NCBI RefSeq assembly: GCF_030936135.1
Contig: NC_082612.1
Location: forward strand, 19,663,475 to 19,727,474
Direction of reading: 5' to 3'
Origin: Gavia stellata
Taxonomy: Eukaryota > Chordata > Aves > Gaviiformes > Gaviidae
Length of the DNA stretch: 64,000 nt
Below the pieces are notes generated by a model. The model was not told the origin of the DNA, did no database searches, and saw nothing but the letters and a program-made list of their open reading frames with translations. A program made the translations under genes and the position numbers. This document shows positions 26,203-38,716 of the stretch, piece after piece (the first letter of the stretch is position 1; every line of letters starts with the position of its first letter).

Positions 26203-28803
26203 CTTTAAGTGGTTTCAGAAAAAAAAAAAAAAGAGTGAGGAGGCACAGTTTCTTAGTATTTTACCAGAGATTCCAAAAAAGGTCAGCAATTCCAATTACA
26301 AGACAATAAAGACATCACTGAAACGACAGCGTTAAATGCTATATACAGGTTACCATCAGGAAGAGGTCCCCATTTTGGACGGGGAAAGCTACATTTGGCT
26401 AACAAGGATTAGGTCTGGATAAAAATAACCAAGTAAATAAATAACTTGGTTTCATCCTCTCTTTCCCTTCTCTTTCACTCCTCCTTTTTTTGACCAGCAG
26501 CTCTGTTCCTCCTCCTGCTGATAACAAGGCTGAGGCTTCCAGGAACAGTCCTGGTTTGAACTAGTTGGCATTTTCATATGAGAAACCATTTGGGTATTTT
26601 ACCCAGTTCTGGTCCAGATTAGATTCAGACCAAGAAAGTTATTTCAGTTTGTGCCCGCCCTGGGAACAGAACATCACAGACTAATTTCTGCGCCCCGTGG
26701 AAAGGGACCCTGGCTACGCTCCTTACCGAGCAGGGCCTTCAGACTCTTGTTCAGCATGGGGTTTTGGTGCTTCGCCAGCATCGGCGAGGTTTTGATTACA
26801 GTACGTTACGAAAACAAATGCAAATCAAGATGGGTGGACCACGACAGTGCAGGAGTTTGCTGGCTGTGGGCTAAGAAAGGAAAGAAGATGCACTGCTCTC
26901 TCCCTTAAGAGTGACTGCACTTTAAACTTCTGCACGGAGAAAGATCAACTGAGAATCTGGTCAGAGAGCCTTACAGCTGGACTGCTGAGCCACCGTAAAG
27001 AGGACTGAAGCGGCTCATCACCTATAGTACTGATTTTTCACAAACCGCCAGCACCAACAGGCCACTGCTATTTAAACCTGGCTTTCAAAACGAATTTCAT
27101 AAAGTGCTTCGTGGCATAGTTGCAGAGGAACTACATAAATACGCTCTGGGTTAAGCCAATATAAAATGCCTCAAAATTTCATCTGAAAATGAGTATCACT
27201 GCAAGTATAAACTGCACGATGACTACTTGGGGAGCTGTCAGGTGGCTTTACGTTGGGAGCTATCAATGCTTAGAGACACACGCAACACGCACAAGCGAAT
27301 AGCCCTGAGGGTCGCCTGCCGTAATTCGTGCAAAGAGCGGCCCAAATTAAACCAGCTGAACAGCCCACTCCCACCTTTTGCAAGCAGCTGACAAAAATTT
27401 GCATCTTGGAGCAAGCTGTAAAGGACAGCGAGGAAACCAGCCTGATTTCAGTGGGTGTAAGAGATTATGACCACAGAAGACAGTTTGCCAGGGATCTTTC
27501 TTCCCCGGCCCCATTCCGTCAGATGGGAACAACTACCACCTCTGCTGTTGGCAATCATCAGCTGAAGGCTCAGAAAGGAGACGGTCTCTCAGTTTGAAAA
27601 GAGGGGCTCCTACTCATCTTAATTAATTAGAAGATTAGGTAGGAGGGGTTCCAGTCCTAGCAGGATTGGAAATGTCGAAAAGGAATTAAACAGAAATAAC
27701 CACCTTAGAAAGTTAGGGGAGTAGACTGAAATCAACAGAATGACCCTATGTGTATTTACTTTGAAAAGAAAATATCAGGCTTGACCTCAGTACCCAGAAG
27801 CTCACAGAACAATGTAAAAACAAGAACTTCATTTCTTACGTCTTCACACTAATATATAGTAGGCCCGTGCCACTGCAGGGCACGTATTATCAGTCAGAAC
27901 CCTTATTTTGCTCATCTGTGTTACGCTGTTTTAAAAGAGTCTGGAAGGTGGCCCGCTTACATCTTATTGAGGCCTTCTGATTCAATGAATAGAGTCCGTT
28001 GGCCTTCAATCAAAGGTCAGTAAAAGTTGGCATCCTGACACTTAGAAGAAAACTACCCCGATTTAATGGCAAGGGTTGGACAGCAAGTCCTAAGACCCTT
28101 CCTTTTACAGTTCAGAATGATAATCCGCAAAAATATAAGTCTCTCCCATGCAAAATGGAAGCTATTGACCACAACAATGTTTACTTGAACTGGATTCAGT
28201 GACGTGCAATAAATACAGCTAAGGCTATGCTATGCGCCTTTATTTAGACTTCCAAATGACCTAGGTGGCAACAATTTTCATATAAAACCAGCCTCAATTA
28301 ATAGATGCACATCTTAAATTAGGATTAGCGTCTCTTCTCCTCAAAATCACAGCATCACAGAATCATTAAGGTTGGAAAAGACCTGTCAGATCATCAAGGC
28401 CAACCATCAACCCAACCCCACCATGCCCACTAAACCATGTCCCGCAGTGCCACGTCCACACGTTCCTTGAACCCCTCCAGGGATGGGGACTCCACCACCT
28501 CCCCGGGCAGCCTCTTCCAATGCTTCACCACTCTCTCAGGAAAGACATTTTTCCTAATATCCCGCCTGAACCTCCCCTGGCGCAACTTGAGGCCATTTCC
28601 TCTTGTCCTGTCACTCGTCACTTGGGAGAAGAGACCAACACCCACCTCCCCACAACCCCCTTTCAGGGAGCTGTAGAGAGCGATGAGGTCTCCCCTCAGC
28701 CTCCTCTTCTCCAGACTGAACACCCCCAGCTCCCTCAGCCGCTCCTCATACAGGTTACAACATGTCAGGCTTTTATTTCGTCTTACTCAAGTTGCCAACT
28801 CAC
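26203..28803 (-). other. ARHGAP24 intron with CR1 copy
   Basis: Intron of 2601 bp. The CR1 copy at 28345-28750 occupies the end next to the donor. The rest is unremarkable AT-rich sequence. Confidence 0.85.
28345..28750 (-). mobile_element. CR1 LINE 3' fragment next to a RhoGAP exon
   Basis: The plus strand shows the reverse complement of a younger CR1 3' end, from AATCACAGCATCACAGAATC to the ORF2 codons for LRELG and EERL. Its 5' end at 28750 lies 53 bp below the donor of the exon 28804-28936. It has the same orientation as ARHGAP24, so it is transcribed sense in the pre-mRNA. It retains an open stretch of about 97 codons of ORF2. Confidence 0.95.
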
Positions 28804-28936
28804 CGTTTCTTCCTCCTTGCTGAGCATTTTGGCACAGGAAAGAAAATCTTCATATTTTGCGTATGGTATGACTGGTTCTGGGAGTTCCCTTAGGTACAGC
28901 TTAAGCAGCGATGCCACCGTGTGCACATCTGTATTG
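28804..28936 (-). CDS. ARHGAP24: ARHGAP24 exon, middle of RhoGAP domain
   Basis: This 133-nt exon encodes [20 protein letters not shown], then [20 protein letters not shown] and EEET. It covers the central RhoGAP helices; the [11 protein letters not shown] motif is typical of the fold and helps contact the GTPase switch regions. The acceptor ends CAACAG above 28936 and the donor is GTGAGT below 28804. The first base completes the Ser codon begun in the previous exon, and the exon ends in phase 0. An antisense-oriented element is not nested here: the CR1 copy at 28345-28750 lies in the same orientation as the gene, only 53 bp beyond the donor. Confidence 0.97.
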
Positions 28937-31832
28937 CTGTTGGGTTGGAATACAAGAAGTCGTTACTGTGAATCAGGATAATACCATGAGACTGACAGGC
29001 TAAAAACACCACTTAACTTTTCCGTTGTCACCCCAGATTTTACTCATCAGTGGTATATACATTTATAGATCATATTTGCAATCTGCTTTTTTTTTGGGGG
29101 GAGGGGATGTTTGTCCTATAAAGAACTTAGGATACGTGCAAACAAAAGTCTGTCAACTCCCCTGATTTATTAGTATAAATAATTACACGTAAGGCCCTAT
29201 TTGCAGGCACAGGTATTGAGAAGATCCTGGCTCTCATTGACAGGCATCTCACATCAGGCGTGCAAAATCCATCTTAACTGATGCTTTTCATTTTCACCTG
29301 AGCCAGAAACCAAGCATTATATTTACACAGTGGGGATTATTCTCCTACCAGAGATGGCCCCAGCTCCCAGAACATGCCCAGCATGTCTTAATTCCACTGT
29401 ATCACCTTCTCCTCTGCTATCAGTATTAAGTAAGCAAGTTTTAAAGGAGACCATATATACTCCAGGTGTTTAGTTGAAACTTCTCCCTCTGAATTACAGT
29501 TCTTTCCCTGGCATGCATCTTTTTCCTGTGGGTTCCCACAAAATGACTATTGTACCGTTACGCTGAAAACCTGGATAGAGTTTACAGGCAGAACCGTAAA
29601 TCCATGGGAAATGAGTTTTAGCTCTATCCCGTACCGAGTAAGTGAAGGCTTTGCAAGTCACCCAACTTAGGAAATGTCTGAGCGCTAGTACAACAGGTAA
29701 CAGCATAGGGCAGACAGCCAAAGACCTGCTACGACGCGTGCTTTCTCATAATTACATTTACAGAAATGTAAGGTTTTTTGGATACCGCTAGTAGGAGCCT
29801 AGGCTGTTTATCAGGCGTACTAAAAGTAAGAAGACGGGGAGCAAGATCAAAATCACAAGTTCAGAGTATGCAATAAAACTTGCTTAAATGTTTCTGTGGT
29901 GTGTAAAGTTACATTGTGGTAACTGAGGAGTACTTCTCTGAAAAGAAATAAATAGAAATAGATAAAAACTACAAGTCGGCGTGAAGAAATCTCTCTTGCG
30001 TTACTTCTGACTCCATCTCTGGGTTTAGCTACTCAGGCGTTTATGCAAACCCTTACTGGAATGTTCTACACGCTTTCCCTGGTTCAGATAAAGAGTGGTA
30101 CTGCAAGCTGGTGTCTTTCCCTCTGACTTCTGAAAACTCAAAAAACCAGAGACTAAATTATGCTAATTTCATTCATAAGAAACAGAAAATGCACAGCCAT
30201 TCCTACTATGCGCATTGTTGTGTATTTCTTTTTTCTTTGAAGACTTCACACTTGGAACATTTTTTAAACTCACAGGCTCTCCAAGGGAACCATTGGTATT
30301 TGATGCACTTAAGCTTTACTAGAGGTATGTTAATCATTATTTTGGAGTGATCTGTTAAAACAACAATGGCTTTTACTAAGTTAAATCTTAACAAGAACGA
30401 TGGGAACAACCTTAGATTAATGTGGTATGGTATGAGCCATCTAAGTCAAAACAGAAGAGAAATGATAAAGCACTGTATATACTTAAATGTTCACCACCAC
30501 CCCCCTCCTTGAAATAAATTCCCAGAAAACATTTCTATTTCAATCATGAATAATTCCCAGCCAAAACTCCTAAAAGCATTTTCTAGAGAAACTCTATAAA
30601 CAAAGCACTAACGCAAATCCGCATTTTTAAGGAAGGTTCAAATTCTAATCCCTTGATTGCAACTCTCTACTTGTAGGCTGGCTTGGATCCAAAATGGGAA
30701 TCCTGTGTTTACCCCGCCCCCTCCTCGGCTGCATATATAACATACGTAAGGAACAGTACTATGCATGAAACTGTGTATAGTTGTACTATTTCATGAGATT
30801 TCAAATGCCAGCTCAGATTCAGCCTCTAACCTTTGCCTTCTACCTATCCCCAAGCCCGATGCAAAGTGAACTGAAGCTCTTCCCGATGTCCCAGCTAACA
30901 AATCTCTGTACAGACTGCACAACCCAAGGGCGTAAAACCCCGACCCCAGTCATCTCTCAGGTAGTTACTCACACGTCTTGTTGCCGTTGGCGCTAGTTTT
31001 CAGAGCACAACCACGGCACGCGTGCCCGGGCAGTTGCGACTATTCAGCCTTATCCAAGAAGTAGATTTTACGGAGTGATCTTCAGCTCCCTAAGATGTCG
31101 GTGCATCAGGAAAGCAAAAGCAAACACAGAGGGAAAGTCTTTTGCTAGACTCTGAAGGAGAGCGGCGGCCACAGCGAGCAGATGCGAACAGGCAGCCTCA
31201 GGACAGCGCTCTACGTTGCAGCGTGGAAGGGCGCCCAGGACACCAATCTGCAGAGAATTTAGCTCTGATTCCTCAGCACTGATGGTCTCTCTGAAGATTT
31301 TAGTATTACTCTTTTTATTATTTACACAAGGGAACTCCCCAGGCCTTGCTGAAGAACTGAACCACATCTTTCCGCAGACTATTTGTGTAAAACTAGAGAG
31401 GCCTTTCCAAAAGACAAGATTCAAACAGATTGAGTGAGAGAAATTACTGAAGACCAATTGAAAGTTAGCACACAGGTCTCCCAGTGAGGGGATTAAACAG
31501 TATCGTCTTCCCTTCTTCGTACCACCAGGATCATGCTTCGTGTAGTACAGAAGAATAATTTTACACCAGGCCCTTGGCGTGAAGTGGAATACTTGCTCCT
31601 TGAGGCCACAGCAGATGGAGTATAAAAAGGCTGAAGAAAGGGGACAAAAGCCCTGAAAACTGATACAATTTATAAACTTTCTCCTTTCAGCGTGAAGCAT
31701 TGGTAGACTATCACTGCGAAGGGTTGGTTGAGTGCTAAAAACTGTGGCTCTACCAAGGAAGAACTGAGGGAGAAATGGGAAGGCAGGATGCCGAGGAGCA
31801 AGGAAACAATAAGAAGTCTTGTGTTCTCCTCC

Positions 31833-32314
31833 CTCTCACTCCAAGAAGGACATTGAGGGGCTGGAGCGTGTCCAGAGAAGGGCGACGGAGCTGGTGAGGG
31901 GTCTGGAGCACAAGTCTGATGAGGAGCGGCTGAGGGAGCTGGGGTTGTTCAGTCTGGAGAAGAGGAGGCTGAGGGGAGACCTCATCGCTCTCTACAACTA
32001 CCTGAAAGGGGGTTGTGGGGAGGTGGGTGTTGGTCTCTTCTCCCAAGTGACAAGTGACAGGACAAGAGGAAATGGCCTCAAGTTGCGCCAGGGGAGGTTT
32101 AGGCTGGATATGAGGAAAAATGTCTTTCCTGAGAGAGCGGTGAAGCATTGGCAGAGGCTGCCCAGGGAGGTGGTGGAGTCCCCATCCCTGGAGGGGTTCA
32201 AGGAACGTGTGGACGTGGCACTGCGGGACACGGTTTAGTGGGCATGGTGGGGTTGGGTTGGTGGTTGGACTTGATGGTCTTACAGGTCTTTTCCAACCGT
32301 AGTGATTCTGTGAC
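31833..32314 (+). mobile_element. CR1 LINE 3' fragment (younger subfamily)
   Basis: It carries about 130 codons of the ORF2 C-terminus ([20 protein letters not shown] onward) without interruption, then the stop region and 3' UTR to TGATTCTGTGACTCT. It is antisense to ARHGAP24 in the 28937-41163 intron. It is nearly identical to 37691-38143 and to the reverse complement of 41908-42674 where they overlap. Confidence 0.95.
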
Positions 32315-32649
32315 TCTCAAACTAGCCTCCTGAAGTACGTGCTGTATATGAGTCTGCAGAAAGGTGCTTTCTGAGCTGGGCTTAGAAACCCAGGCCCCAA
32401 CTGGTAGATGGGGACACCTTTGCAATTTTTAAAATTACTCATTCATTTATTTATTAAATTTTCTTCTGCTGACCGAATGCTAAGGCAATACCGCAGACTG
32501 CCACGAGATGGTGGGATTGCAAAATAAGATTTGGGAAAATTCGGTTTGTTCCCTTTTCTTTCCTAAACTGTTCTGGAACACTGCTTAGGACTTAATCTAT
32601 CGATACAGAAATTACCATATAGATTTTGGCAGCATAAACAAACGTACAT

Positions 32650-32673
32650 ACACACACACACACACACACACAC
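32650..32673. repeat. (CA)n microsatellite
   Basis: About 12 CA units within an ARHGAP24 intron, likely polymorphic in length. Confidence 0.95.
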
Positions 32674-35600
32674 TGCCTGAACAGCTCTTTAAGAATTGGA
32701 TTTTTTAATTCTATTTAGCAACAGTTAGGCAAAAGCTAGAAACTTTCTTCTTTCAGTGTATATATTGGTATAAAAATATGTCAATATTTTTCTAATAATG
32801 TAACTCAAAGAGTGTTCCATATAATCCGAGACCTGTTCAGACCTTGCAGCCTAGCATTATTTTTTTCACCTTTTGTTTGAAAATACAGAGGATAACTTAA
32901 AAACGGCAGAGTCCCGTTTTAACCCATGTATTTTCGGCGTTTCAATCCCCAAATACCATGAGGCGCATTTCAGCTGCAGAGGACAGCTGGGAGTTTCAAG
33001 GGAGGGCTGAACTGCAAGCTCGCTTGAGGACGGGGAGCATTTATTTCCTTTCCTGTCTGCAGTGTTCTAGCCACAGTCTAAGTCAACAACCAGCGTTTAT
33101 ATTTCTGCCTTGAGGGCACTTGTGTAGGTTGTAAGACGCGGATCTTTCCAGGGCCTGTAGAGGACCTTTTCTTCATGGACTTTTTCCAGCTACAACTCAT
33201 TAGGTCAAGACAAGGCAGTGTTTCTCCCTTCAAACCTGGCCTTGCTTGTATTCTAGGACCATTACAGCTACAGAAACGTAACGATTATATCTATCTTGGT
33301 ATTTCTTTTGCTATCTGATGGTGTAATATCAAAGCGTTCCATGGTTATACATTCATAATTAACGTGATTAAAAATATTCATTAACAAGTATTAAAATAGA
33401 GTATGTCAATTCCAGCAGAAAATGCTCTCTTATCTAAATTGGAACAACCCTCATTAATTGAGGTGGACTTTCTCCAAGCGCACAATGAATAATTACAAGC
33501 TTGAAGCGGGAAAGACAAAGCACGAAGCAGAAAATTGAATGCAACGCAAAAAAGCGTCGACAAGCTGAGGAACGGTCTGTTTGGGCATGTCGTGCTGGAA
33601 AGCCCGAGAAAGATTACTCACCTCACTGAAACATTAATACTGCTTTACTGTTGCCGTGTTTCCAAAGGAGCATCCCCAACTCCACTACCGTGGTGCAAAG
33701 GCATTACAAATGCAAACGCACCACAGCCTCTCCTTAGTCATCAGACTACACATAGCCAAAGGCCCATTCATCTGAACTTTGTCATTAATATCCCCTCACG
33801 GCATCGCTGGTTTGACAGCACTTTCCTTTGTGATACCACAGACGCTGTGGAAGTGGCTGTCAGACCGATTACGCCGCCCGGAGTTTTTCACCCTCTCTAT
33901 CACAAACAACAATTACTGAAGCTCAGCAGGTCACCAGAAATCCACGCATAAACCCTCCCCACTCGGACAAGCAGACGGCGTGTGCGGAGAGCTGGAGTCA
34001 GCGCTTCGGAGCGCAAAGCCAACAAGCTCCTCATAAACTCTCGGAGAGGAAATATTAACAGGGCAAGGTCACGTTACAAAAAGATTGACGCAGTGCCAAA
34101 AATAGCTCTAGATCATGATGACACATAAACAGTTTGCAGAAAGAACAAACAGTAGGGAACAACAAGCTGTGAGGCTGTAATTTAATTTAGGAGTTCTGGT
34201 AATAAAATGAAGGAGAACAGTACAGTTCGAACAGTTTGCGTAGCAGTACCTCCCGGAATGAGCAGAATTACAGCTCCATCATTTCAGATGTGTCACAGAT
34301 CACAGCCCTGGAAGCAGAGAGTCTCCCTCACCCACATGTCCCATGCCCACCACAACATCTGCTCTCCCTGCTTAGCTGCGTTCGGGTCTGTAGAGCAGCT
34401 CTTGGACCAGTACCGATATTTTGCTGACGTGGAAGGGTGAGTTCCCAACCCACCGCCCAGTGCGTACCTTTGCTGCCGGTCTGCAGACAGCTTACGTGAG
34501 ATGGTAGAGCCCGTGATAAACCGGTGAGGAAATACTGAGTAAGCAACGTCAAGGGAATATCACAGATGTGCGTAACTATGTATAGAGAGAGGCAGAGCAT
34601 TGTCACCGCCAAGAAGCCAGTACGCAGGGGCTAGGAGGGCAAAGCCTGGGGTCAGTAATGTTATGGTGAATCAGGAGTGGTTTGACTGATTTAGGGAGTA
34701 AGGCTTTGTCCAGAAATTCAAAGGTCAGGTCAAATGCATAACATAACCAGTTGAATGTCCTATGTGGTTTTTGTTCCCCTGTATAAGTATCTTCCAAGCG
34801 TTACTCTCTATATCATTTTCCTATATCATGCATATCTAGTACGAGCGGTACCGTGCCCAACCTAAGTACCAGCTGAAATTTTACCCGCAACTTGTGAAAC
34901 GTATATGAAAGCATTCACCATTTTAAGCCCCAAGCTGTCCGTCCTCCTCTCCTTGCTGCCGCAGGAGCCTGGCTCTACTCTAACACCGATCTCAATTCTT
35001 ATGTTTCTATTTAGACAGAGAAAAAAACCAAACACGTATTCCACTCCTTTGTCCTTGTGCTCATGATTTTTACAATCCATGCTACCTCCCAGGGACCCAC
35101 TCGGGGGAGGAAGCGCCGCAAGGAACGCTGAAGATTGACAGACTCTATTTCCAAGTTAGACATCCACTTGAGTAATTATAAAGCCGCCAATTCATTCAGG
35201 TTAGAGAGTGATGCTTTAAAAGCAGCAATCAAGACAGCAATTTAGGACAGACAAACAAAAAGACAAACTCTATGGGAGGACGTGAAGAATTACTTAGAAA
35301 AATATAGATCCTTAAAGAGAGACGCAAGTGCGTTCAAGTAAGGTGGACAGAGGCGGATACAGGTGGGTTCCCATCAGGAAAAATATCAACCAGCTCCGGT
35401 GAATACGCTGCTAAATTATTTTATCATTTGATAGGTTGTTCAGAAAGGCTGCGAAGTTTCCGCAGGATTTTGCGGGGATGGCAAGTATGTTTAAAACATG
35501 GAAACCCCTTCTTGTTTACTGGAAGAGAAAGCCACAAATCTTACAACCCTAAGTAAGGATGCTTTAAAAAACACACTCTCAGACCTTCCACCTAGTAACA

Positions 35601-37690
35601 AAATGTCACCCTTTCTTAAAGGTGACCACGGCCATCTACAAAGTCATTTGTCATCGGCAAGGGAAATACATGGCTGCCTTTTTTTTTTTTTTTAATATAA
35701 ATCACAGCTGACACACCAACTCCATTTCTGAAACTGAAATCCATGCGAAGCAACTACAAATGCTCATTCACTGCCAATAACTAAAACCACACTCTCCTAC
35801 AGCAGGACACCAATTAAACTGATTTAACGACCCTTGCATCACGCTAGAAATGTGTCTCCTAACACGTATTTAATTGCTAGACTAGGTCTTTAAGTTGTGC
35901 CATATGCAGAGGTTATTTCTGCTAGCTGGGTAGAAGGAGGGCCGCAATCAGAAAGGACGTGGAAGTGGCTCCAGAGGCGTAACAGATGAGCAGATGGTGA
36001 GGATCAGGGCAGGAAGCCTGGAAGAGGCAGAAACGAACAGGAATTTTCACAGGTCTAAGGCCATTGGGCTTTGGCAGGAACCAGCTTTCTAGTAAAGACT
36101 TCATTTCACATAAAAATGTTTTGTTTAGGGATTACTGCACTTTCCCACCGGGAAGGGAATAAAGCCCCTTCCTTGTGGGGAACCATCCGCTTCTAAAGCA
36201 AAGAAATTCTTGCGTACAGGCTTGCGTTTGGAAAATAAAAGAACAAATCTTAACCGGTGATTTCCAAGTCAATGTCCAGTTGCAGTCCATCCAGCGCCAG
36301 TGCCGACTGCAGCCCCACGGAGACAGGTCCAATTTCTTGCCTTCACCAAAACTTTAAACCATTCTTTGTCTCTGGAGGAGAATGAGAATTGTGCACGTGG
36401 TCCTTCTCACCTTGAGGATATTACATTAGTACCGTCTTCGTCATTGGCTTATTTTGCTTCAACAATCCCGGTGATTAAATGAACAGGAACATCCCGGTTC
36501 TACGTTCTGGATTATCTAGCTCCAGTAAATAATAGTTAGCGTTTGCCAGCTATCACATACTGCCACTTACACACCCTTTTCTCAGCTGATTTGCAGTGGT
36601 GACTACAGCACTAAGCAATATTTCATCCTCTAATGTACTGCATTCTTCTTCAGAGGCATTCATGCCCATGAGAGAATGTAATAGGGGTTTTTGTTTTGCT
36701 AAATACGCATCTATGTGCTTTCCTTCTCTCTTGTGCATACACACAAACGCAGGCAGGTGAGCTGTGTAACTTTAAACTCTTCCGAACTACGGGGCTATCT
36801 ACATCAGTGGTAGTATTACGAAAAACCAAGCCGCATACATCGATCAATCACGTCAGTATTAATATTTGTTTCAGTGACGTTTCAAATATTTTTTTTTCTC
36901 CCTGAGCAATCTTAACTCTCATGTCATCTGGTAGTAATTGTGATGAACAGTAGATGGAAAGAGGGAATATAAAAAAAGAAATCCAATTTTGTAGCCATTC
37001 TAGGTAAAAATTATAGAAGAAACCCTTATGTTATTTTCCTTGCGCTGTGCCATATTTGCTATGCTAATTTTACAGAACAAATAGTCATAATCCACTTTGT
37101 ATCATTACAAATGTATGATTTGTAAAGGAGCTGAGGGACTTTAAATTTAAAATATAAGCCACACAAACAGAGAGAAGCAACTACCCCAAAGGCAAGTGAA
37201 ACAGATTCCCTGGAGGGACAATTTTACACAGAGGTGGAGCTGTACTGGAAATACCAAAGATATTTCAAATAGCAGCAAGCATGAGGGATTGCCTAATTGC
37301 AGTCTTAGTTCCTTAAAGCAGATTGCACAATATGTGCAGATACATACAGAGGGAGTGAGGTATTTATTGATTTGGGGTTTTAAACTGACGTACAATTTTC
37401 AGGGTTTTTTTTTTTTTCTTCACACAAAAGGCCTCAGCAGTTTTCAGTTGTCGCAGCTGTACCTCCCCTTTCCAAGGCTGCCAGAAATGCTGATGTTCCA
37501 GTTTTCATCCTAAGGGGGCTGGGGGGTTGGACGTTTCAGATCAGAAAATGGGTTTTCTCATCCTGTGAGTTTGAGAAATGTCAAATACCGGTTCCATTCT
37601 CATAGACGCAGCTCCCGCTTCTTCAGCTTGCGTTCGTTCTGCGCTCTTCTTTGCCGAAGGGGTGCGGATAGGAACGCAACAGGGGAGAAG

Positions 37691-38143
37691 TTGAGTTGCT
37701 GGAGTGTGTCCAGAGAAGGGCGACGGAGCTGGTGAGGGGTCTGGAGCACAAGTCTGATGAGGAGCGGCTGAGGGAGCTGGGGTTGTTCAGTCTGGAGAAG
37801 AGGAGGCTCAGGGGAGACCTCATCGCTCTCTACAGCTCCCTGCAAGGGGGTTGTGGGGAGGTGGGTGCTGGTCTCTTCTCCCAAGGGACAAGTGATAGGA
37901 CAAGAGGAAACGGCCTCAAGTTGTGCCAGGGGAGGTTTAGGCTGGATATGAGGAAAAATGTCTTCACTAAAAGGGTTGTCAAGCACTGGACCAGGCTGCC
38001 CAGAGACGTGGTGGAGTCACCATCCCCGGAGGGGTTCAAGGAACGTGTGGATGTGGCACTGCGTTTAGTGGGCATGGTGGGGTTGGGTTGGTGGTTGTAC
38101 TTGATGATCTTACAGGTCTTTTCCAACCTTAGTGATTCTGTGA
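37691..38143 (+). mobile_element. CR1 LINE 3' fragment with small internal deletion
   Basis: The same younger subfamily as 31833-32314, starting in the [12 protein letters not shown] codons. Compared with its sister copies it lacks about 8 bp (GGACATGG) at the end of ORF2, where GCACTGCG runs directly into TTTAGTGGG. The usual stop codon is therefore out of frame. Antisense to the host gene. Confidence 0.94.
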
Positions 38144-38699
38144 CAAGGGCAGGGTCTCCACAGAACCGTGGAGAGCCGCTGAACTCTGGGCAAATGAGCA
38201 GAACTGTGCCTTTGAACTCCATCTCCCAACGGCTGTAAGGTGTTTCAAGAAGGTGCAATCATCTTAAAACAGAGATGACATTTTAAAGGAGTACTAAGCA
38301 TGGCCGTACGATCTTACCTTTGCTTTTGCTTTTAATTCTACAAGGTACGTATTTTGCTGAATTAGCTAAGAAAGCATAAAGAGAAGAAGGAATATTTAAT
38401 AATACTTTCTCATACAAACATATACACAAGCCTACACACACACTTCAAAGCATCTTCACTTGTTCTGAAGTCTTTGTTTGACTTATGTGCACTTATACGC
38501 GGAAAAAATGTCAGTAGGAAAAATGGCAAACTCCTCAAACATCAGCTCTTTGTATTAGTTCCAACACTGATGACAGCAGCTAGTCTTTCTCCCAGTCAGA
38601 GCCGGTGACCCGGCAACGCTACGGAAGCGTGACCTGGATTCCATTGTGTTTCGTGCCCCATCAACAAAACCGTCAGCTCAGCTCTAACTGCAAAAGTCT

Positions 38700-38716
38700 T
38701 TATTATTATTATTATT
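38700..38716. repeat. (ATT)n microsatellite
   Basis: A short run of TAT/ATT triplets in an ARHGAP24 intron. Confidence 0.9.

Noticed and set aside
28430..28723. A 97-codon open frame that could be read as a small gene
   Set aside because: It is the ORF2 C-terminus of the CR1 fragment 28345-28750; the same peptide occurs at 31819-32238, 37696-38238 and 41991-42674.
31750..32148. Open frames antisense to the CR1 copies (also at 37600-37986 and 42081-42707)
   Set aside because: They are complementary-strand shadows of the CR1 ORF2 codons and recur wherever CR1 is present.
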